Of a stretch of DNA of 64,000 nt, positions 26,641 through 35,608 are shown one piece after another. Both the position numbers and the translations under genes were made by a program. Below the pieces are notes generated by a model. The model worked only from the letters and a program-made list of their open reading frames with translations, searched no databases and was not told the origin of the DNA. Source of the DNA: Myxococcus flavus (GTDB lineage Bacteria > Myxococcota > Myxococcia > Myxococcales > Myxococcaceae); NCBI RefSeq assembly GCF_050038885.1, contig NZ_CP143624.1, forward strand, positions 434,001 to 498,000, in the 5' to 3' direction. Position 1 is the stretch's first letter. Each line of letters starts with the position of its first letter.

Positions 26641-27045
26641 GCTCCCCTCCATGCCTTCCAACCGGCACTTCGCCCCCGTGGCGTTCCTTCGCCTGCGCGG
26701 CTGAGCGCGGCAGTGAGCTGACGCTTCCGCGCCGAACGGCCGTGGCCTCGCCGCGTCCGTCCCGTGCAAGGTGTGCCCTCTGAGGCACAGCCCGTCTCGC
26801 TGCCGACACCGTGCCCGCTTCCCGCGTCGCGGAAGGTCCGGGCGCGATGTGCCGCGCCTTCGTTCCTGAGCCAGGAGTCCCTCTCCGCCGTGAGCCACGT
26901 GCGTGACGCGCCGCCGTCATGCGCGCGGCCCCCGTGCTGGCGGGCCTCCGTGCGCTCACACGAGGTCCTGACACCCGCGCCTCCGGGCTTCCCGCGACTC
27001 GTCCCCGGCCACACGCCGCAACGAGCCCCTGGAGCCCTTTTCCGC
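26641..27045. other. Gene-free stretch before rlmA
   Basis: About 400 bases with an open frame continuous with rlmA, but the predicted sequence is Pro/Arg/Ser-rich with poor codon bias. I see no gene and no clear promoter element. Confidence 0.5.
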
Positions 27046-27954
27046 ATGTCAGCACCGACGTCATCTCGGTTTCCCTCACACCTGCTTTCCCTGCTCTGTT
27101 GCCCCATCTGCCAGTCCGCGCTCCGGCAGGAACCCTCCGCGCTGCGATGCGCGGCCCGGCATGCCTTCGATGTCGCGAGGCAGGGCTACGTCCACCTCCT
27201 CCCGGGCCGCCGGCCGCCGGGCAATGCCGATACCCAATCCATGGTCGCCGCGAGGCAGGCGTTCCTCGCCCGGGGCCACTACGCGCCGCTGGCCAGGCTG
27301 CTGGCGGAGCATGCCGCGCGGCTCGACGCCACCGAGGGCACGGAGCGCTGCGTCCTCGAGGTCGGCGCGGGCACGGGCTACCACCTGGCGCATGTGCTCG
27401 ACCGCTGCCCGGGACAGGCCGGGCTCGCCGTCGACCTCTCGCGCTTCGCGGCCCGGCGCGCGGCCCGAGCCCACGTCCGCGCCGGTGCCATCATCGCGGA
27501 CGGAGAGCGAGCGCTTCCGGTCCGGAGTCAGAGCGTTGCACTGGCGCTCAGCGTCTTCGCGCCTCGCAACGCCCGGGAGCTCCACCGCGTCCTGCGTCCC
27601 CAGGGCGCGCTGCTGGTGGCCACCCCCACCGAGCGCCACCTTCGGCAGCTCATCGCGCCCATGGGCCTGCTGAGCGTCGACACGCACAAAGAGGAGCGGC
27701 TCCACGCGCGGCTGCGGCCCACCTTCGAGCCGGGCACCCGCGAGTCCCTCGAGCTGGACATGGCGCTGACGCGTGAGGAGGTCTTCCTCCTCGCGGCGAT
27801 GGGGCCCAGTGCCTTCCACGTCCCCGCCGAGGAGCTCCGTCGGCGCGCGGACGCGCTGCCCGCGCGCACCACCGTCACCGCGTCCTTCACGGTGGCGACG
27901 TACCACCGCGTGGAACCGCCGCCCGCACCGGGGGATGGGCCGCAGCGGAGGTAG
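27046..27954 (+). CDS. rlmA: 23S rRNA (guanine-N1)-methyltransferase, RlmA family
   Basis: 302 residues. The N-terminal zinc site CPICQSALRQEPSALRC with downstream His in RHAFDVARQGYVHLLPG is diagnostic of RlmA, which methylates a guanine in hairpin 35 of 23S rRNA. The SAM-binding motif EVGAGTGYHLAHVL is near residue 107. The pattern NADTQSMVAARQAFLARGHY matches the family (D/S xx M xx AR xx FL xx GHY). ATG 27046 removes a long implausible N-terminal extension. Members of this family in actinomycetes give macrolide resistance (TlrB); which guanine is modified here is not visible. Confidence 0.85.
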   Translation: MSAPTSSRFPSHLLSLLCCPICQSALRQEPSALRCAARHAFDVARQGYVHLLPGRRPPGNADTQSMVAARQAFLARGHYAPLARLLAEHAARLDATEGTERCVLEVGAGTGYHLAHVLDRCPGQAGLAVDLSRFAARRAARAHVRAGAIIADGERALPVRSQSVALALSVFAPRNARELHRVLRPQGALLVATPTERHLRQLIAPMGLLSVDTHKEERLHARLRPTFEPGTRESLELDMALTREEVFLLAAMGPSAFHVPAEELRRRADALPARTTVTASFTVATYHRVEPPPAPGDGPQRR

Positions 27955-28241
27955 CGCCGGCTGAGCTGGGCGGCGCTCACGTGGCGCCAGGGGCCGTCCC
28001 CTGGCGTCCCCTGGTGGTCCCCGCGCCTCGGCAGCAAGCACCGTCCGCACACGCTCAGTGGGCAACAGGCTCGACGCTCCCGAGCCACCCAGGAAAGTCG
28101 CCTCCCCGTCGTCGCGCACGGCCCCTGCGCCTTGGCGGCCCCCCCAGACCGAACACCGTCAACGGTCGCGTGTCGCCACGGCCAACGCTCGGCCTTGCGC
28201 GAGGTCGTCAGGACGGAGCGGCCCCATCGTGGCCGCCGCGC

Positions 28242-29567
28242 TCAGAACATGTGGTTGAAGTCCAGGTAGAAGCCCGTGGTCCCATCCTGCGGGCTGACGC
28301 CATAGTCCAGGCGGACGATGAAGTTCTTCTCCCAGGCGGCGCGCAGGCCGCCACCGCCCGCGTAGCGCCCCATGCCGCCATCCCGGAACGACAGGTCCGC
28401 CCACGCCGCGCCCGCGTCCAGGAAGGCCACCAGCGTGAAGTCCACGCGCTGGTTCAACGGCACCACGGAGAGGAACTGCCAGCGCACCTCACCGTTGAGC
28501 AGCGTCTTCACCTCACCCTGCAACCGGTTCTTCAGGATGCCACGCGAGGTGAAGACGCCGCCCACCCCACCCCATCCGTCCCTCCACTCCACACCGCCGA
28601 ACGAGCTGAGCAGGAAGAAGGGCACGTCGCCCCCCATCGCATCGCCCATGAGGCGCAGCGCCGCCACCAGCCGGTCCGTGCCCAGCGGGTGGTAGAAGCG
28701 GAAGTTCGCCGTCACGCCCCAGTAGTTGAAGGAGCTGCCCGTGGCCCCCGCCGCGCCGCGCACCGCGAGCTCGTGGAACATCCCGCGTATCGGCGCGGGC
28801 TCGTTGTCGCGCAAGTCCAGCAGCAGCCCCGCTGTCAGCTCCGCCGTGCGGAACGTCCCCACCACCGGCTTGCCGTCGTTGAGCACGCCCGCCTGGACGT
28901 CCTCCTCCAGCCGGGAGGCCCGCGACTGGCCCAGGTCGTCCGCGTCATAGCGCGTGCCCACGCGCGTCATGCGGAAGCGGTACCCCATGGCCACCTGCCA
29001 GGGGCCGAGCACCGGCCGACGCGCGTTCAGCACCACGCTCGGCAACGTGCGCTGCTCGAAGTTGTAATAGCGCAGGCCGCGGAACGACGGATTGCCCGGG
29101 CAGACATCCGGCGCGTCCTCCAGCGCGTTCCGGTCGTCACACGCGGCGAAGTCCCGGTCGAACGTGGCCGCGCCGCCCACGCCGTAGTACGGCGAGAACC
29201 GGTCGCTGAGGATGCTCAGGTCCAGCCCCAGCCGCCACCGTGAGTCGAGGAACGTGGGCGCATCCAGCATGAGCCGGTGCACCGCGTTGCCTCGCGTCGT
29301 CTGGAAGAACTGCGCGACGATGGCGTGCCGGTAGGGCGCCTGGGTGCCATCGCCCGCGTCCACCAGCATCAGCCGCGCGCCATAGCCCAGGCCCTCGTCG
29401 CTGTTGAAGTTGAGCAACGGCAGCCCCTGGACACGCCACCCCGTGCGAGGTGGCGGCAACGTGGGGGCCTCGGGCGAAGGTGGAGGTACCCTCTCCTGCG
29501 CCCGCGCGGCGGCACCTCCCAACAGCGCTGACAGCACCACGGCCCACGTTGTCCGAATCGCGTACAT
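28242..29567 (-). CDS. BamA/TamA-like outer-membrane beta-barrel protein
   Basis: 441 residues with the signal peptide MYAIRTTWAVVLSALLGGAAARA. The rest is alternating beta strands ending in YLDFNHMF, with the C-terminal Phe of outer-membrane barrels. The last strands resemble the bacterial surface antigen domain (FTLVAFLDAGAAWADLSF, YAGGGGLRAAWEKNFIVRLDYGVS). There are no POTRA repeats, so it is not an assembly factor like BamA; a channel or surface barrel is more likely. The start follows GGAGA by a short spacer. It is 18 bases after the DUF819 gene in the same leftward operon. Two further Cys (ACDDRN, VCPGN) lie in a long loop. Confidence 0.78.
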   Translation of the reverse strand: MYAIRTTWAVVLSALLGGAAARAQERVPPPSPEAPTLPPPRTGWRVQGLPLLNFNSDEGLGYGARLMLVDAGDGTQAPYRHAIVAQFFQTTRGNAVHRLMLDAPTFLDSRWRLGLDLSILSDRFSPYYGVGGAATFDRDFAACDDRNALEDAPDVCPGNPSFRGLRYYNFEQRTLPSVVLNARRPVLGPWQVAMGYRFRMTRVGTRYDADDLGQSRASRLEEDVQAGVLNDGKPVVGTFRTAELTAGLLLDLRDNEPAPIRGMFHELAVRGAAGATGSSFNYWGVTANFRFYHPLGTDRLVAALRLMGDAMGGDVPFFLLSSFGGVEWRDGWGGVGGVFTSRGILKNRLQGEVKTLLNGEVRWQFLSVVPLNQRVDFTLVAFLDAGAAWADLSFRDGGMGRYAGGGGLRAAWEKNFIVRLDYGVSPQDGTTGFYLDFNHMF

Positions 29568-29585
29568 GCCTGTCTCCGGGGCGTC

Positions 29586-30716
29586 TCAGGGGCGTAGGAA
29601 CCAGGCCACGGCCAGGCCGAGGTAGGTCCCCAGCGCGAACCCCATGATGCCGGTGGTCACACCAGACACCATCAGCTCCCGATTGCGCAACGCACGGGCC
29701 ACCGGGCCGATGAAGGCCGGCCCGAAGATGGTCGCCGTCGAGGTGATGAGCACCGTGTCCGCGTCGATGCGGAACAGGGCGCCCAGGCCGAAGTGAAGCG
29801 CGACGGCCAGCACCAGCACCGCGGCACAGAAGGCGAAGACGAAGAGCCCCGCCTCCTGGAGGCGGCTCGCGTCGGCCAGCGTCCCCACCGCCACGCAGAA
29901 GACGAGCAATGCGTAGTCCCCCAGCGCGTAGCTCCCCGGCAGCGCGCGGATGGCGGGCTGGAACGAGGCCGCCAGCGCCAGGGTGGTGATGAGCAGCAAC
30001 ACCACCGTCACGTCCAGCCGCCCCAGCAGCCACATCGACACGCCCGCCGACAGCCCCACCACCGCCACGGCCAGCAGCAGCGCCAGGCCGCCCCCACGCA
30101 CCTGGGCCCAGGTGGGCCAGAGGGGCGCCCCATCGCCGTGCGCTCCCGCGTCCTCCCAGCCGGTGGCGTTCTGGAAGCGCGGCAGGAAGAGGAGCGCCAG
30201 CCGCTGCGCCACCGTCACCAGGAAGAGCAGGTACACCGCGCCGACGACGATGTCCGCCGTGTTGAGGAGCACGAAGGTCTCCTCGCGCACGCCCAGCGCC
30301 AGCCCCACCGCGTTCATGTTGGCGGTGCCGCCCGTGTAGACGCCCGTCAACATGCCGGCCATCTTCCACCACTCGTCCGAGCGGCCCGCGACGGCGTACC
30401 CCACCGCCCCGGCGCTCACCATCGCGGAGACACAGGCCAGGACGAAGGACAGCAGCGTGGAGCGCGCCAGCCGCATCCACCGCGGGACGTCGGTGGTGAA
30501 GAGCAGCAGGGGGATGGCCAGCGGCACCGCGGCCTCGCTCACCGACAGGCTCACCTCGGGCAGGAGCGGCACGCCGGGCAGGTTGGCCAGCACGATGCCC
30601 GCCGCGTAGCACACCACCACCGGCCCCACCCAGGCCACGGGCTTGACGTACCGCGCCGCCAGCAAGGTGAGGCCGGGGATGCCCACCAGGAGAAGGACCT
30701 GGATGAGCGTCATCAT
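29586..30716 (-). CDS. DUF819-family membrane protein (probable transporter)
   Basis: 376 residues with about ten to eleven hydrophobic segments and the DUF819 signature GVYTGGTANMNAVGLALGV (near residue 130). The end of the protein, TATIFGPAFIGPVARALRNR and then TTGIMGFALGTYLGLAVAWF, mirrors the first half, as in transporters with an inverted repeat. Substrate unknown. Its start overlaps the stop of the PLP enzyme (ATGA), which argues that it moves the substrate or product of that enzyme. Confidence 0.85.
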   Translation of the reverse strand: MMTLIQVLLLVGIPGLTLLAARYVKPVAWVGPVVVCYAAGIVLANLPGVPLLPEVSLSVSEAAVPLAIPLLLFTTDVPRWMRLARSTLLSFVLACVSAMVSAGAVGYAVAGRSDEWWKMAGMLTGVYTGGTANMNAVGLALGVREETFVLLNTADIVVGAVYLLFLVTVAQRLALLFLPRFQNATGWEDAGAHGDGAPLWPTWAQVRGGGLALLLAVAVVGLSAGVSMWLLGRLDVTVVLLLITTLALAASFQPAIRALPGSYALGDYALLVFCVAVGTLADASRLQEAGLFVFAFCAAVLVLAVALHFGLGALFRIDADTVLITSTATIFGPAFIGPVARALRNRELMVSGVTTGIMGFALGTYLGLAVAWFLRP

Positions 30717-32029
30717 TCGTAGAGGGCGTCCATGAACTGGCGGATGAAGTCAGCGGCCTCGCGGCGGTCGGGCATGGCGCCCAGCATCCCGTACATGGCC
30801 GCGCTGCCCTCGGGGGCGGGCGCGCCACTCGCCAGGCTGGCTGCGCATTCCCGCAGGTCCGCCAGGAAGGGCTCCGCCACGGTCGCGTGCGCGGGCGTCA
30901 CCATCAGGTGCAGGGCCGGCGGCCCCATCTGCCGGTCCAGCTTCCAGCCCCGCGCCTCCATCGCGTCGCCCAGGGCATAGACGTCCAGCGTGTCGGACGA
31001 GAAGGCGAAGACACTGAGCTCCGGCGCGCCCAGCAGCTTCAAGCCGGGAACGGCGGCGATGCCTTCGCGGAGGACGCGCGCGGTGTCCAGCACCGTCCTG
31101 GCGAGCTTCAGGTAGCCCTCCTCGCCCAGGTACTTGAGGATGGCCCACGCCGCGGCGATGGCACCGCCCGGCCGCGTGCCCGCCATGGAGGGCGAGGCGT
31201 AGATGCCGCCACACCAGTCCGCATAGGTGAAGAACTGATGGCGGCGCAGCTCCGCCGAGCGGTACAGCACCAGCGACGCACCCTTGGCCGCATAGCCATA
31301 CTTGTGGAGGTCCGCCGACAGGCTGGTGACGCCCGGCACGGCGAAGTCGAACGGGGGAATGTCCTGGCCGAGCCGGCGGGCGAACGGCAGCAGGAAGCCC
31401 CCGAGGCAGGCATCCACGTGGAAGAGGACGCCCTTCTCCTGGGCCATGGCGGCCAGCTCGGTGATGGGGTCCACCACGCCATGCGGGTACGCGGGCGCTG
31501 AGCCCACCACGAGCACCGTGTTCGGCCCCACCGCGGCGCGCATGGCCTCCACGTCCGCGCGGAAGTCCGCGGCGAGCGGGACGTTGACGGGCTTCACGCC
31601 GAAGTAATGCGCGGCCTTCTGGAAGGCCGGGTGCACGGAGGCTGGCAGCACCATCTCCGGCGCGGTGATGCCCTTCTCCGCGCGCGCGAAGTCTCGCGCC
31701 GTCTTGACGGCCATGAGGATGGACTCGGTGCCGCCCGACGTCATCGTGCCCGCGGCCGTCTCGCCCTGGAACAGCTCCGCGGCGATGGCGAGCACCTCCG
31801 ACTCGAAGGTGCGCAGGCTGGGAAAGGCCAGCGGGCTCAGGCCGTTCTCCGACATGAACTCCGTATAGGCATCCGCCAGCAGCCGGCGGATGTCCTCTCC
31901 CGCGTTGTACACGAGGCTCCACGTCCGGCCTTCCCGCCAGTTCGCATCTTCCGCGCGCATTTCCCGCATCTTCGCGAGCACGTCCTGGTGGCTCATTCCC
32001 TGAGAGGTCAGACGAGGCGTCTTCGGCAT
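30713..32029 (-). CDS. PLP-dependent lyase/decarboxylase, sphingosine-1-phosphate lyase-like
   Basis: 438 residues of fold-type I PLP enzyme. Seen: the phosphate-binding loop TSGGTESILMAVK, the cofactor Asp in LFHVDACLGGF (about residue 206) and the Schiff-base Lys in LSADLHKYGYAAKG (about residue 243). The HKYGY form and the spacing resemble sphingosine-1-phosphate lyases and related amine lyases more than glutamate or dopa decarboxylases. Unlike eukaryotic S1P lyases there is no N-terminal membrane segment. ATG 32029 follows AGGAG by 5 bases. It is the second gene of a leftward operon with a 2OG dioxygenase before it and a membrane transporter after it. Confidence 0.82.
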   Translation of the reverse strand: MPKTPRLTSQGMSHQDVLAKMREMRAEDANWREGRTWSLVYNAGEDIRRLLADAYTEFMSENGLSPLAFPSLRTFESEVLAIAAELFQGETAAGTMTSGGTESILMAVKTARDFARAEKGITAPEMVLPASVHPAFQKAAHYFGVKPVNVPLAADFRADVEAMRAAVGPNTVLVVGSAPAYPHGVVDPITELAAMAQEKGVLFHVDACLGGFLLPFARRLGQDIPPFDFAVPGVTSLSADLHKYGYAAKGASLVLYRSAELRRHQFFTYADWCGGIYASPSMAGTRPGGAIAAAWAILKYLGEEGYLKLARTVLDTARVLREGIAAVPGLKLLGAPELSVFAFSSDTLDVYALGDAMEARGWKLDRQMGPPALHLMVTPAHATVAEPFLADLRECAASLASGAPAPEGSAAMYGMLGAMPDRREAADFIRQFMDALYE

Positions 32030-32079
32030 CACGGCTCCTGTCATGGGGGCCTGGCGTGGCCCGGAAGGGAGAGCGTCGC

Positions 32080-33150
32080 CTACTCAGCGTCGAAGTAAAC
32101 CCCTCTCATCCACCGGGCGCCCGAGAACGCTGTGCGCGCATGCAACATCCGCCAGTTGTCGTAGATGAGGAAGTCGCCCTCGGCGAGCCGGAAGCGGTAC
32201 TGGTGGCGCTCGTCACGCACCAGCTTCGCGAAGCGGTTGTAGGCGCGGTACCACGCCTCCATCTCCGCGAAGGGCACGCGGTGCGGCGCCAGCGTGAAGT
32301 AGCTGTAGCGGATGCGAAAGCCTCCCGGCGCGGCGAAGTCGAGGATGGGAGACACCAGCACCTTCTCGAAGCCCCGCTGCTTCCGGTGGAACGTCACCGG
32401 CACCGTGCGCAGCAGGTCGAACGCGTGCGAGTCCACGTCCGCCAGATGCAGCGCCGCGGCGAGCGCGTCCACCACGCTGTTCTCACCGCCCTCCTCCGCG
32501 GGCCGCTGGCAGTGCAGGAGCTGGTAGCGCGGCGGCCGCTCCAGGAAGGGCTGGTCCGTGTGGAGTTGCACGGCGCTGTCCGTGTACCCGAGCTGGTCCG
32601 TGTTGCGATTCGTCGTGTTGTCGGTGCGCAGGTCCTCGATGCGGCCGAAGTGCGTCTCGATGACGGAGAGGCCCTCGCGGGCGAAGGCCGCGATGAGCGC
32701 CTCCGTATCGGCACCGAAGCCCCGCACCACGGCGGCGCCCGTGTCCTGGAGCCGCCGCAGCACCGCGTGGCCCAGCGGGCCGTCGAGACGATGGAGGTCC
32801 ACCGCCAGCGCGGCGCTGTCGGAGGGCGGCACTGGAGCCGGGCTGCGTCCCATGGCGTAGGCGTGCGTCTGGAGCCAGTGGCTGTCGTAGCGGCTCACCT
32901 GCCCGTCGGTCCGGTCGCCCCAGTCGACTTCCAGGGCGGCCGCGTCGGCGGAGACGCGCACGTCCTTGGGGCGCAGCTCCAGCGGCAGGTCCGACGAGCA
33001 GACGATGCGTTCGCGCGTCACCGGATGCCGGTCCAGCTCCGAGTTGTGACGGAGCCAGAACCAGTGGAAGTCCGCGTGGCGTGGACCGGCGCCGGGCTGG
33101 AAGTGGACGCGCAGGAAGTCGGCGTGCGACTCGAGTCGGTGAATCGTCAT
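32080..33150 (-). CDS. TauD/gamma-butyrobetaine hydroxylase-like Fe(II)/2OG dioxygenase
   Basis: 356 residues. The N-terminal domain (FHWFWLRHNSELDRHPVTRERIV) corresponds to the DUF971-like zinc domain of gamma-butyrobetaine and trimethyllysine hydroxylases. The Cys ligands normally in LRDNCxCxxC are replaced here, so zinc is probably absent. The catalytic double-stranded helix has the metal triad His197, Asp199 (QLHTDQPF) and His337 (NWRMLHART), with 2OG-binding Arg near 346. The family hydroxylates quaternary amines or amino acids. It is the first gene of the run leading into the S1P-lyase-like enzyme, 50 bases away. The interval 33151-33408 holds no gene and probably its promoter. Confidence 0.85.
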   Translation of the reverse strand: MTIHRLESHADFLRVHFQPGAGPRHADFHWFWLRHNSELDRHPVTRERIVCSSDLPLELRPKDVRVSADAAALEVDWGDRTDGQVSRYDSHWLQTHAYAMGRSPAPVPPSDSAALAVDLHRLDGPLGHAVLRRLQDTGAAVVRGFGADTEALIAAFAREGLSVIETHFGRIEDLRTDNTTNRNTDQLGYTDSAVQLHTDQPFLERPPRYQLLHCQRPAEEGGENSVVDALAAALHLADVDSHAFDLLRTVPVTFHRKQRGFEKVLVSPILDFAAPGGFRIRYSYFTLAPHRVPFAEMEAWYRAYNRFAKLVRDERHQYRFRLAEGDFLIYDNWRMLHARTAFSGARWMRGVYFDAE

Positions 33151-33408
33151 GGAGGGACTCCGGGCAGGAACGGGCAAGGACGCGCGCACCCGGACACACC
33201 GCGGCTCAGGCGGGCGTCAGCGCGCTACGGGTGCGCGGGTGCTGGCTTCGGGGCGTGCGGCGGCTCGACTAACAACACACGCCGCGGCAACAGAGGCCGC
33301 AGGCGGTGGTCAGGAGCCGGTCGCACGAAATACGCATCGTGAGGTGAAGCTAACGGCGAGTGCCAGGATGCGTCAATGGCAGACACCGTGCCATCCGTGA
33401 AACGCAGC

Positions 33409-33441
33409 GGGCCCGGCGCACCTGATGGCGTGCCGGGCCCT
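33409..33441 (-). terminator. Possible terminator hairpin after DUF779 gene
   Basis: Inverted repeat GGGCCCGG...CCGGGCCC with a short loop, 12 bases past the DUF779 stop when read leftward. Only a weak T-stretch follows, so it may act as a processing or pausing hairpin. Confidence 0.4.
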
Positions 33442-33452
33442 CGTGCCGAGCG

Positions 33453-33890
33453 TTACTCCGGAGGTCCGCGCCGGGGTGGCGGCGCGTGCTTCAGACGCTC
33501 GTACTCTTCATCGGTGAAGACGCGGCTGCGGGTGATGAAGCGCACACCCAGCGGCGCCTCCAGGCTGAAGCCCGCGCCCCGCCCCTTCACCACGTCCAGG
33601 GTGAGGTGCGTGTGCTGCCAGTACTCGAACTGCGCACCGCCGATGTAGACGGGGCAGCCCTCGACCTCTCCCAGGAACACGTCTCGCTGGCCCACGCGGA
33701 AGTCGCCCACGGGGTAGCACATGGGCGCGCTGCCATCGCAGCAGCCGCCCGACTGGTGGAACATCAGCGGCCCGTGCGAGGCGCGGAGCTGGCGGATGAC
33801 GGCGGCGGCCTCGGGCGTCACGTCCACCCGGGCCACCGCCGTGGCGCCGCCCTGTCCGCCCGTACCGGGGCCGGCACCGGCGCCGCTCAT
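33453..33890 (-). CDS. DUF779 protein, aldehyde dehydrogenase partner
   Basis: 145 residues. The DUF779 signature is FHQSGGCCDGSAPMCYPVGDF, with DVFLGEVEGCPVYIGG and WQHTHLTLDVVKGRG. The Cys pair and the later Cys and His suggest a metal- or redox-binding site. Genes of this family are regularly fused to or beside ExaC/AcoD type aldehyde dehydrogenases; here its start overlaps the dehydrogenase stop (ATGA). The molecular role is not known. The first 20 residues are a Gly/Ala-rich extension. Confidence 0.85.
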   Translation of the reverse strand: MSGAGAGPGTGGQGGATAVARVDVTPEAAAVIRQLRASHGPLMFHQSGGCCDGSAPMCYPVGDFRVGQRDVFLGEVEGCPVYIGGAQFEYWQHTHLTLDVVKGRGAGFSLEAPLGVRFITRSRVFTDEEYERLKHAPPPRRGPPE

Positions 33891-35410
33891 CAGAAGAAGC
33901 CCATGGCCTTGGGGCTGTAGCTGACCAGCAGGTTCTTCGTCTGCTGGTAGTGGTCCAGCATCTTCCGGTGGTTCTCACGCCCGATGCCGGACTGCTTGTA
34001 GCCGCCGAACGCCGCGTGCGCGGGGTAGATGTGGTAGCAGTTGGTCCACACCCGGCCCGCCTCGATGGCGCGGCCGGCCCGGTAGGCGGTATTGCCATCC
34101 CGCGTCCACACGCCAGCGCCCAGGCCGTACAGCGTGTCGTTGGCCTGGCGCATGGCGTCGTCGAAGTCCTTGAACGTCGTCACGCTGACCACGGGGCCGA
34201 AAATCTCCTCCTGGAAGACGCGCATCCGGTTGTGGCCCTGGAACACGGTGGGCGCCACGTAGTAGCCGCCCTTCAGGTCGCCGGAGAGCTCCACGCGCTC
34301 GCCGCCCGTGAGGACCTTGGCGCCCTCCTTCTTGCCGATGTCGATGTAGCTGAGGATCTTCTCGAGCTGGTCGTTGGACGCCTGCGCGCCGACCTTGGTG
34401 TCGGTGTCCAGCGGGTTGCCCGGCTTCACCTTGCGCACGCGTTCCAGCGCCTTCTCCATGAACTGGCTGTAGATGCGCTCGCTGATGAGCGAGCGCGAGG
34501 GGCAGGTGCAGACCTCGCCCTGGTTGAGGGCGAACATGGCGAAGCCCTCCAGCGACTTGTCGAGGAAGTCGTCGTCCTGCGCCATCACGTCATCGAAGAA
34601 GATGTTGGGGCTCTTGCCGCCCAGCTCCAGCGTGACGGGGATGAGGTTCTCGCTGGCGTACTGCATGATGAGGCGGCCCGTGCTCGTCTCACCGGTGAAG
34701 GCCACCTTGGCGATGCGAGGGCTGCTGGCCAGCGGCTTGCCCGCCTCGACGCCGAAGCCGTTGACGATGTTGAGCACGCCGTCGGGCAGCAGGTCATGGA
34801 TGAGCTCGGTCCACAGGAGGATGCTCGCGGGCGTCTGCTCCGCGGGCTTGAGCACCACGCAGTTGCCCGCGGCCAGCGCCGGGGCCAGCTTCCACGCCGC
34901 CATCAGCAGCGGGAAGTTCCAGGGGATGATCTGCCCCACGACGCCGAGCGGCTCGTGGAAGTGGTACGCCACGGTGTCGTGGTCCAGCTCGCTCACGCCG
35001 CCTTCCTGCGCGCGGATGCAGCCGGCGAAGTAGCGGAAGTGGTCGATGGCCAGCGGGAGGTCGGCGGCGAGCGTCTCGCGCACCGGCTTGCCGTTGTCCC
35101 ACGTCTCGGCGACCGCGAGCATCTCCAGGTTCTGCTCCATCCGGTCGGCAATCTTGTTGAGGATGTTCGCGCGGGCGGCGGGCGAGGTGCGGCCCCACGC
35201 CAGACGCGCCGCATGGGCCGCATCCAGCGCCTTCTCGATGTCCTCGGCCGTGGAGCGCGCCACTTCACAGAAGGGCTTGCCCGTCACCGGGCTGATGTTC
35301 TCGAAGTACTGACCGCGCGTGGGCTCGACCCATCGCCCGCCGATGAAGTTCTGATAGCGGGGCTTGAACTGGACCTTGGAGCCGGGCTGGTTGGGGGCGG
35401 CGTAGATCAC
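33890..35410 (-). CDS. NAD-dependent aldehyde dehydrogenase (ExaC/AcoD type)
   Basis: 506 residues, full length. Catalytic residues: Asn165 in IIPWNFPL, Glu262 in LELGGKSPNI and Cys301 in NQGEVCTCPSR. The Cys-Thr-Cys active site and the DUF779 partner are typical of acetaldehyde-type enzymes of the AcoD/ExaC group. The start is GTG 35410, preceded by AAGGAG. A sigma-54 type promoter lies about 65-80 bases upstream and a paired operator about 110-140 bases upstream. Beyond them is a divergent AcoR-like activator gene, which is the classical arrangement for aldehyde- or ethanol-inducible control. Confidence 0.93.
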   Translation of the reverse strand: MIYAAPNQPGSKVQFKPRYQNFIGGRWVEPTRGQYFENISPVTGKPFCEVARSTAEDIEKALDAAHAARLAWGRTSPAARANILNKIADRMEQNLEMLAVAETWDNGKPVRETLAADLPLAIDHFRYFAGCIRAQEGGVSELDHDTVAYHFHEPLGVVGQIIPWNFPLLMAAWKLAPALAAGNCVVLKPAEQTPASILLWTELIHDLLPDGVLNIVNGFGVEAGKPLASSPRIAKVAFTGETSTGRLIMQYASENLIPVTLELGGKSPNIFFDDVMAQDDDFLDKSLEGFAMFALNQGEVCTCPSRSLISERIYSQFMEKALERVRKVKPGNPLDTDTKVGAQASNDQLEKILSYIDIGKKEGAKVLTGGERVELSGDLKGGYYVAPTVFQGHNRMRVFQEEIFGPVVSVTTFKDFDDAMRQANDTLYGLGAGVWTRDGNTAYRAGRAIEAGRVWTNCYHIYPAHAAFGGYKQSGIGRENHRKMLDHYQQTKNLLVSYSPKAMGFF

Positions 35411-35473
35411 TGCGCTCTCCTTCGGTTGGGCGGTGAGTGGGGTGCTCGTGCTTTGGACTCGGACCGCTCCACA

Positions 35474-35488
35474 GCAGCACGCGTGCCA
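35474..35488 (-). promoter_or_regulatory. Sigma-54 (-24/-12) promoter of the aldehyde dehydrogenase operon
   Basis: On the minus strand TGGCACGCGTGCTGC matches TGGCACG-N4-TTGC, with GG and GC separated by exactly ten bases. Transcription would begin near 35462, giving a leader of about 50 bases before GTG 35410. Confidence 0.8.
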
Positions 35489-35519
35489 GGGCCCGCCTCC
35501 GTCGGCGTCGCGGCGCGTC

Positions 35520-35549
35520 GTGTCGCGCTCTGCGACACCTGTCCGGACA
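35520..35549. promoter_or_regulatory. Activator (AcoR-like) operator pair
   Basis: A perfect inverted repeat GTGTCGC-N5-GCGACAC (35520-35538) is directly followed by the palindrome TGTCCGGACA (35540-35549). A further half-site GCGACA is at 35565-35570. They lie about 60-110 bases upstream of the sigma-54 start, a usual distance for enhancer sites, and in front of the activator gene transcribed the same way. Confidence 0.7.
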
Positions 35550-35608
35550 CGCGTGATGCAGGGCGCGACACGTCCGTCCCAGGACGGGCACCGTTGCGCA
35601 GTGAACGT

